Source: Pyxicephalus adspersus
Lineage: Eukaryota > Chordata > Amphibia > Anura > Pyxicephalidae
Direction of reading: 5' to 3'
Length of the DNA: 64,000 nt
NCBI RefSeq assembly: GCF_032062135.1
Contig: NC_092862.1
Coordinates: 94,943,248-95,007,247 of the forward strand
Position numbers and translations under genes: made by a program. Below, piece by piece: positions 61,838 to 64,000 of the stretch (its first letter is position 1; each line of letters starts with the position of its first letter). The notes beneath the pieces are model-generated. The model was not told the DNA's origin, searched no databases, and saw nothing but the letters and a program-made list of their open reading frames with translations.

Positions 61838-64000
61838 ACAAGTGTATGGGTACAGTATGGAGAAATGATCTTCAATATAAAAAACAATAAATTCTTGGAT
61901 GGCATCACATGCTTGTCCATGCAACATGGATGTGCCATATCTAATGTCAGCAAAGAGCTACCTCTGTGGTTGGTCTGTGCAGAGTAAGAACCTAAAAAAC
62001 AGTTTCCATGAAAGACAGCCATCAGGCACAGAAGTGTTTTTCACAACCATTGCAAAAAATTCCATGTTGCCAGAGTGCACTAGGTGGGGTGAGTAAGATG
62101 GTTGCCACAAAAATGATGTGCATTAAAGATTTAGAATTTAGCTGTTTACTGACTAAAAATATATGCCTATATAAAAGCTACATTTAAAAAAAGTGCAACG
62201 TGTTACAATTTATCACAATGTGTGTTACCAAAGATTTATTCCTGCATTTAAAAAAACGCACATTAACATATTTAAAATTGCAAGTCAACATAGATTGTTT
62301 GAACCTGCCTAAGAATTGTACATTACCCTAACAGGCTGTAAAGCACATATCTAAAGTCACCTGCATTGAACTGTGGTGGGAAAAGGGTCTTTTATATCTG
62401 TATAACGCATGGGCATTTACTAGAGGCCATAGCAAATGAATGAAGGAATATAGACGTGTGTTCATTGTATTGTTGCAAACAAATGCACTTTATCTGCTCT
62501 GAGTTTGAAATCTGAAATCAACGAGACCTATCATTTTGAATCTTCAGTCAGTGTAGTGAAAGGGGGTCACCACCTAAGTGTTCTCACAATACACAAAGGT
62601 ATTACAATGTTGGTTTGTTGGGCAGTTTCTAGTCTGTCAATATCAAATTGACATTGTAGGTATTGTATCCAGGGTTTCTATATGTTTTCAAAAGTCTACT
62701 TTTAAATAACATTAAAACTTTTCTTGATTATCAAATATATCAGGTAATTCCCCATACAGAATACATGTGGATATACAGTACTTTTATATATACTGTATTT
62801 AATTAATCTATCAGATTTTAACTGTTAACAGTATCACTGGTAAACTACTTAACAGCATTGGATTACCACTACTGTCTACTCCTATTTTTTCTTTTAATAT
62901 CTTGGATTAGAACATATTATATACACAATTTCAACTACCTTTTAAATATCCATAAACATATGATCTGTGCCTGAACAATGATGCCTTTTGACAGCAAAAA
63001 AAAAAAAGAAATCTGCAGCCTGTTTTCATTTTATGCCCAATGAAAAATAAACTCTCATTAATCAACTGTGTTCCAATAACTGTACTGTTTTTCTTACTAA
63101 TAGGAAAATGGATTAGCCTCTGTTTTTTAAAATAGTGCATGAATGTTTCTTTATGGGCCTTTAATAAGTAGATAAACTTTTCATAAAGGATTAAACATAC
63201 AGCATCTGTCATCAAATGCCTGCACAAAAGAAGCCACAGCTTACCTTTACTGCAAATCAGGAAAGCAAGTTCTCCATTGACTTGGAAGATGATGAGCATA
63301 TTCCAGCAGCTTCAGTGGTTAACCTAAGTCCCACTTTTAAAAACACATGATCAGGAAGTTGGTTATTGCAGAAAAGGACAGACGTCCCAGCACTACCTAT
63401 CAACATGGCCAAAGTTCGTAAGGATGGAGAAAACAAGAAGGAAGATGGAAGCGTCCTGTGATTGAACGGGGATAGGCAAGTTGCGTGGGTGTAGCTTGAC
63501 TTAAATTAGATGAAAATCCTAATTAATCACAAGTAGTTTGCTTATGTACCCTTTGCCTTAAACAAATGCCTTGAAAAAAAAAGTTGTTACCATTGGTATA
63601 TTCTAAGCACTGTTGATCTACCTCTTTTCAGCTACAGCCTTTCTCCATGCATACCGTCTCTAAGAATAGCTTCCTGATAGTAGCAACACAGGGGGGAAAA
63701 CTGAAACACAGAAACCTAGATGTCACTTCAGATGTCCAGATGTCAAATATGTCACTCCAGAATAAACCAAAATTACTTTAATGTAGTCAAGTTCAAAAAC
63801 ACATTTCTAAGGCCTATTGATCATTTAGGTCATTGAGGTTGGTACCAGGCATTGCATTATGATGTGCCATTTTTGTACTTTTAAGAAACTGAGGCACACC
63901 ACAGAGGAGGAAATATTTAAGCAGCACTTAAAATGATATGGCATAAGGTGTGTGCTAATAGCTTTTGCTTCCTGTTATCTAGTTAATTCTGGTAAAACTG
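61838..64000. other. AT-rich non-coding sequence, nothing recognised
   Basis: The 122-codon minus frame at 62931-63299 is rich in F, L and K with no domain I recognise. A somewhat GC-richer patch at 63360-63500 (GAAAACAAGAAGGAAGATGG) may be repeat-derived but has no identified partner. Confidence 0.4.

Noticed and set aside
61672..62022. 116-codon minus frame
   Set aside because: Largely antisense to the CR1-like LINE tail.
62931..63299. 122-codon minus frame
   Set aside because: F/L/K-rich, no recognisable family, no supporting splice or promoter signals.
1..64000. tRNA, rRNA, snRNA or Y RNA genes
   Set aside because: No internal promoter boxes or conserved core sequences of these genes were recognised on either strand.

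Overview
The window looks like AT-rich, gene-free (intergenic or intronic) DNA of a vertebrate, most likely an anuran amphibian. This is inferred from the repeats. There are several copies of an L2-type LINE 3' tail, recognisable by a 'TTGTAAGCTCTTYGGGGCAGGG' block split by a few bases from 'GGCGCTATATAAAT' and ending in TAA repeats. There are also a CR1-like LINE 3' fragment, Tc1-like transposase debris, and several families of short inverted-repeat DNA elements (MITEs) of kinds familiar from frog genomes. Open reading frames are short (longest 147 codons), overlap on both strands, and follow base composition. I found no complete protein-coding gene, no tRNA, rRNA or snRNA gene, no CRISPR array and no bacterial-type operon.

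Layout. 0-5 kb holds one possible small exon (1879-1960), an L2 tail abutting a truncated MITE, a palindromic element and a 506-bp element with TA target duplication. 5-24 kb is mostly plain AT-rich sequence with a Tc1-like transposase remnant (6.7 kb), further copies of the palindromic element, a second L2 tail (15.8 kb), an LTR-like fragment (18.7 kb) and a diverged direct repeat pair (21.4 and 22.2 kb). 24-28 kb has a CpG-rich MITE, a second Tc1-like fragment and a short palindromic copy. 28-38 kb is largely unique, with a GC-rich MITE at 33.2 kb and a long TA microsatellite at 34.3 kb. 38-50 kb is the most repeat-dense part: a 458-bp MITE with TAA duplication, a 745-bp solo LTR with a perfect 5-bp duplication, the best L2 remnant, a degenerate minisatellite, a nested insertion at 46.4 kb, stacked MITE fragments at 47.6-48.2 kb and a second CpG-rich MITE at 48.7 kb. 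50-64 kb has a second probable solo LTR (54.2-55.1 kb), two more MITEs (57.3 and 57.9 kb), a CR1-like fragment broken by a TTAA-type element (61.5 kb) and stretches that read like unique conserved non-coding DNA.

No genes work together here. The biology on show is the activity and decay of mobile elements. The most informative item is a family of roughly 224-bp near-perfect palindromes: seven copies, five of them with intact 3-bp target duplications. One sits inside another repeat whose empty site can be read directly. I did not find a new biological system that I could defend.
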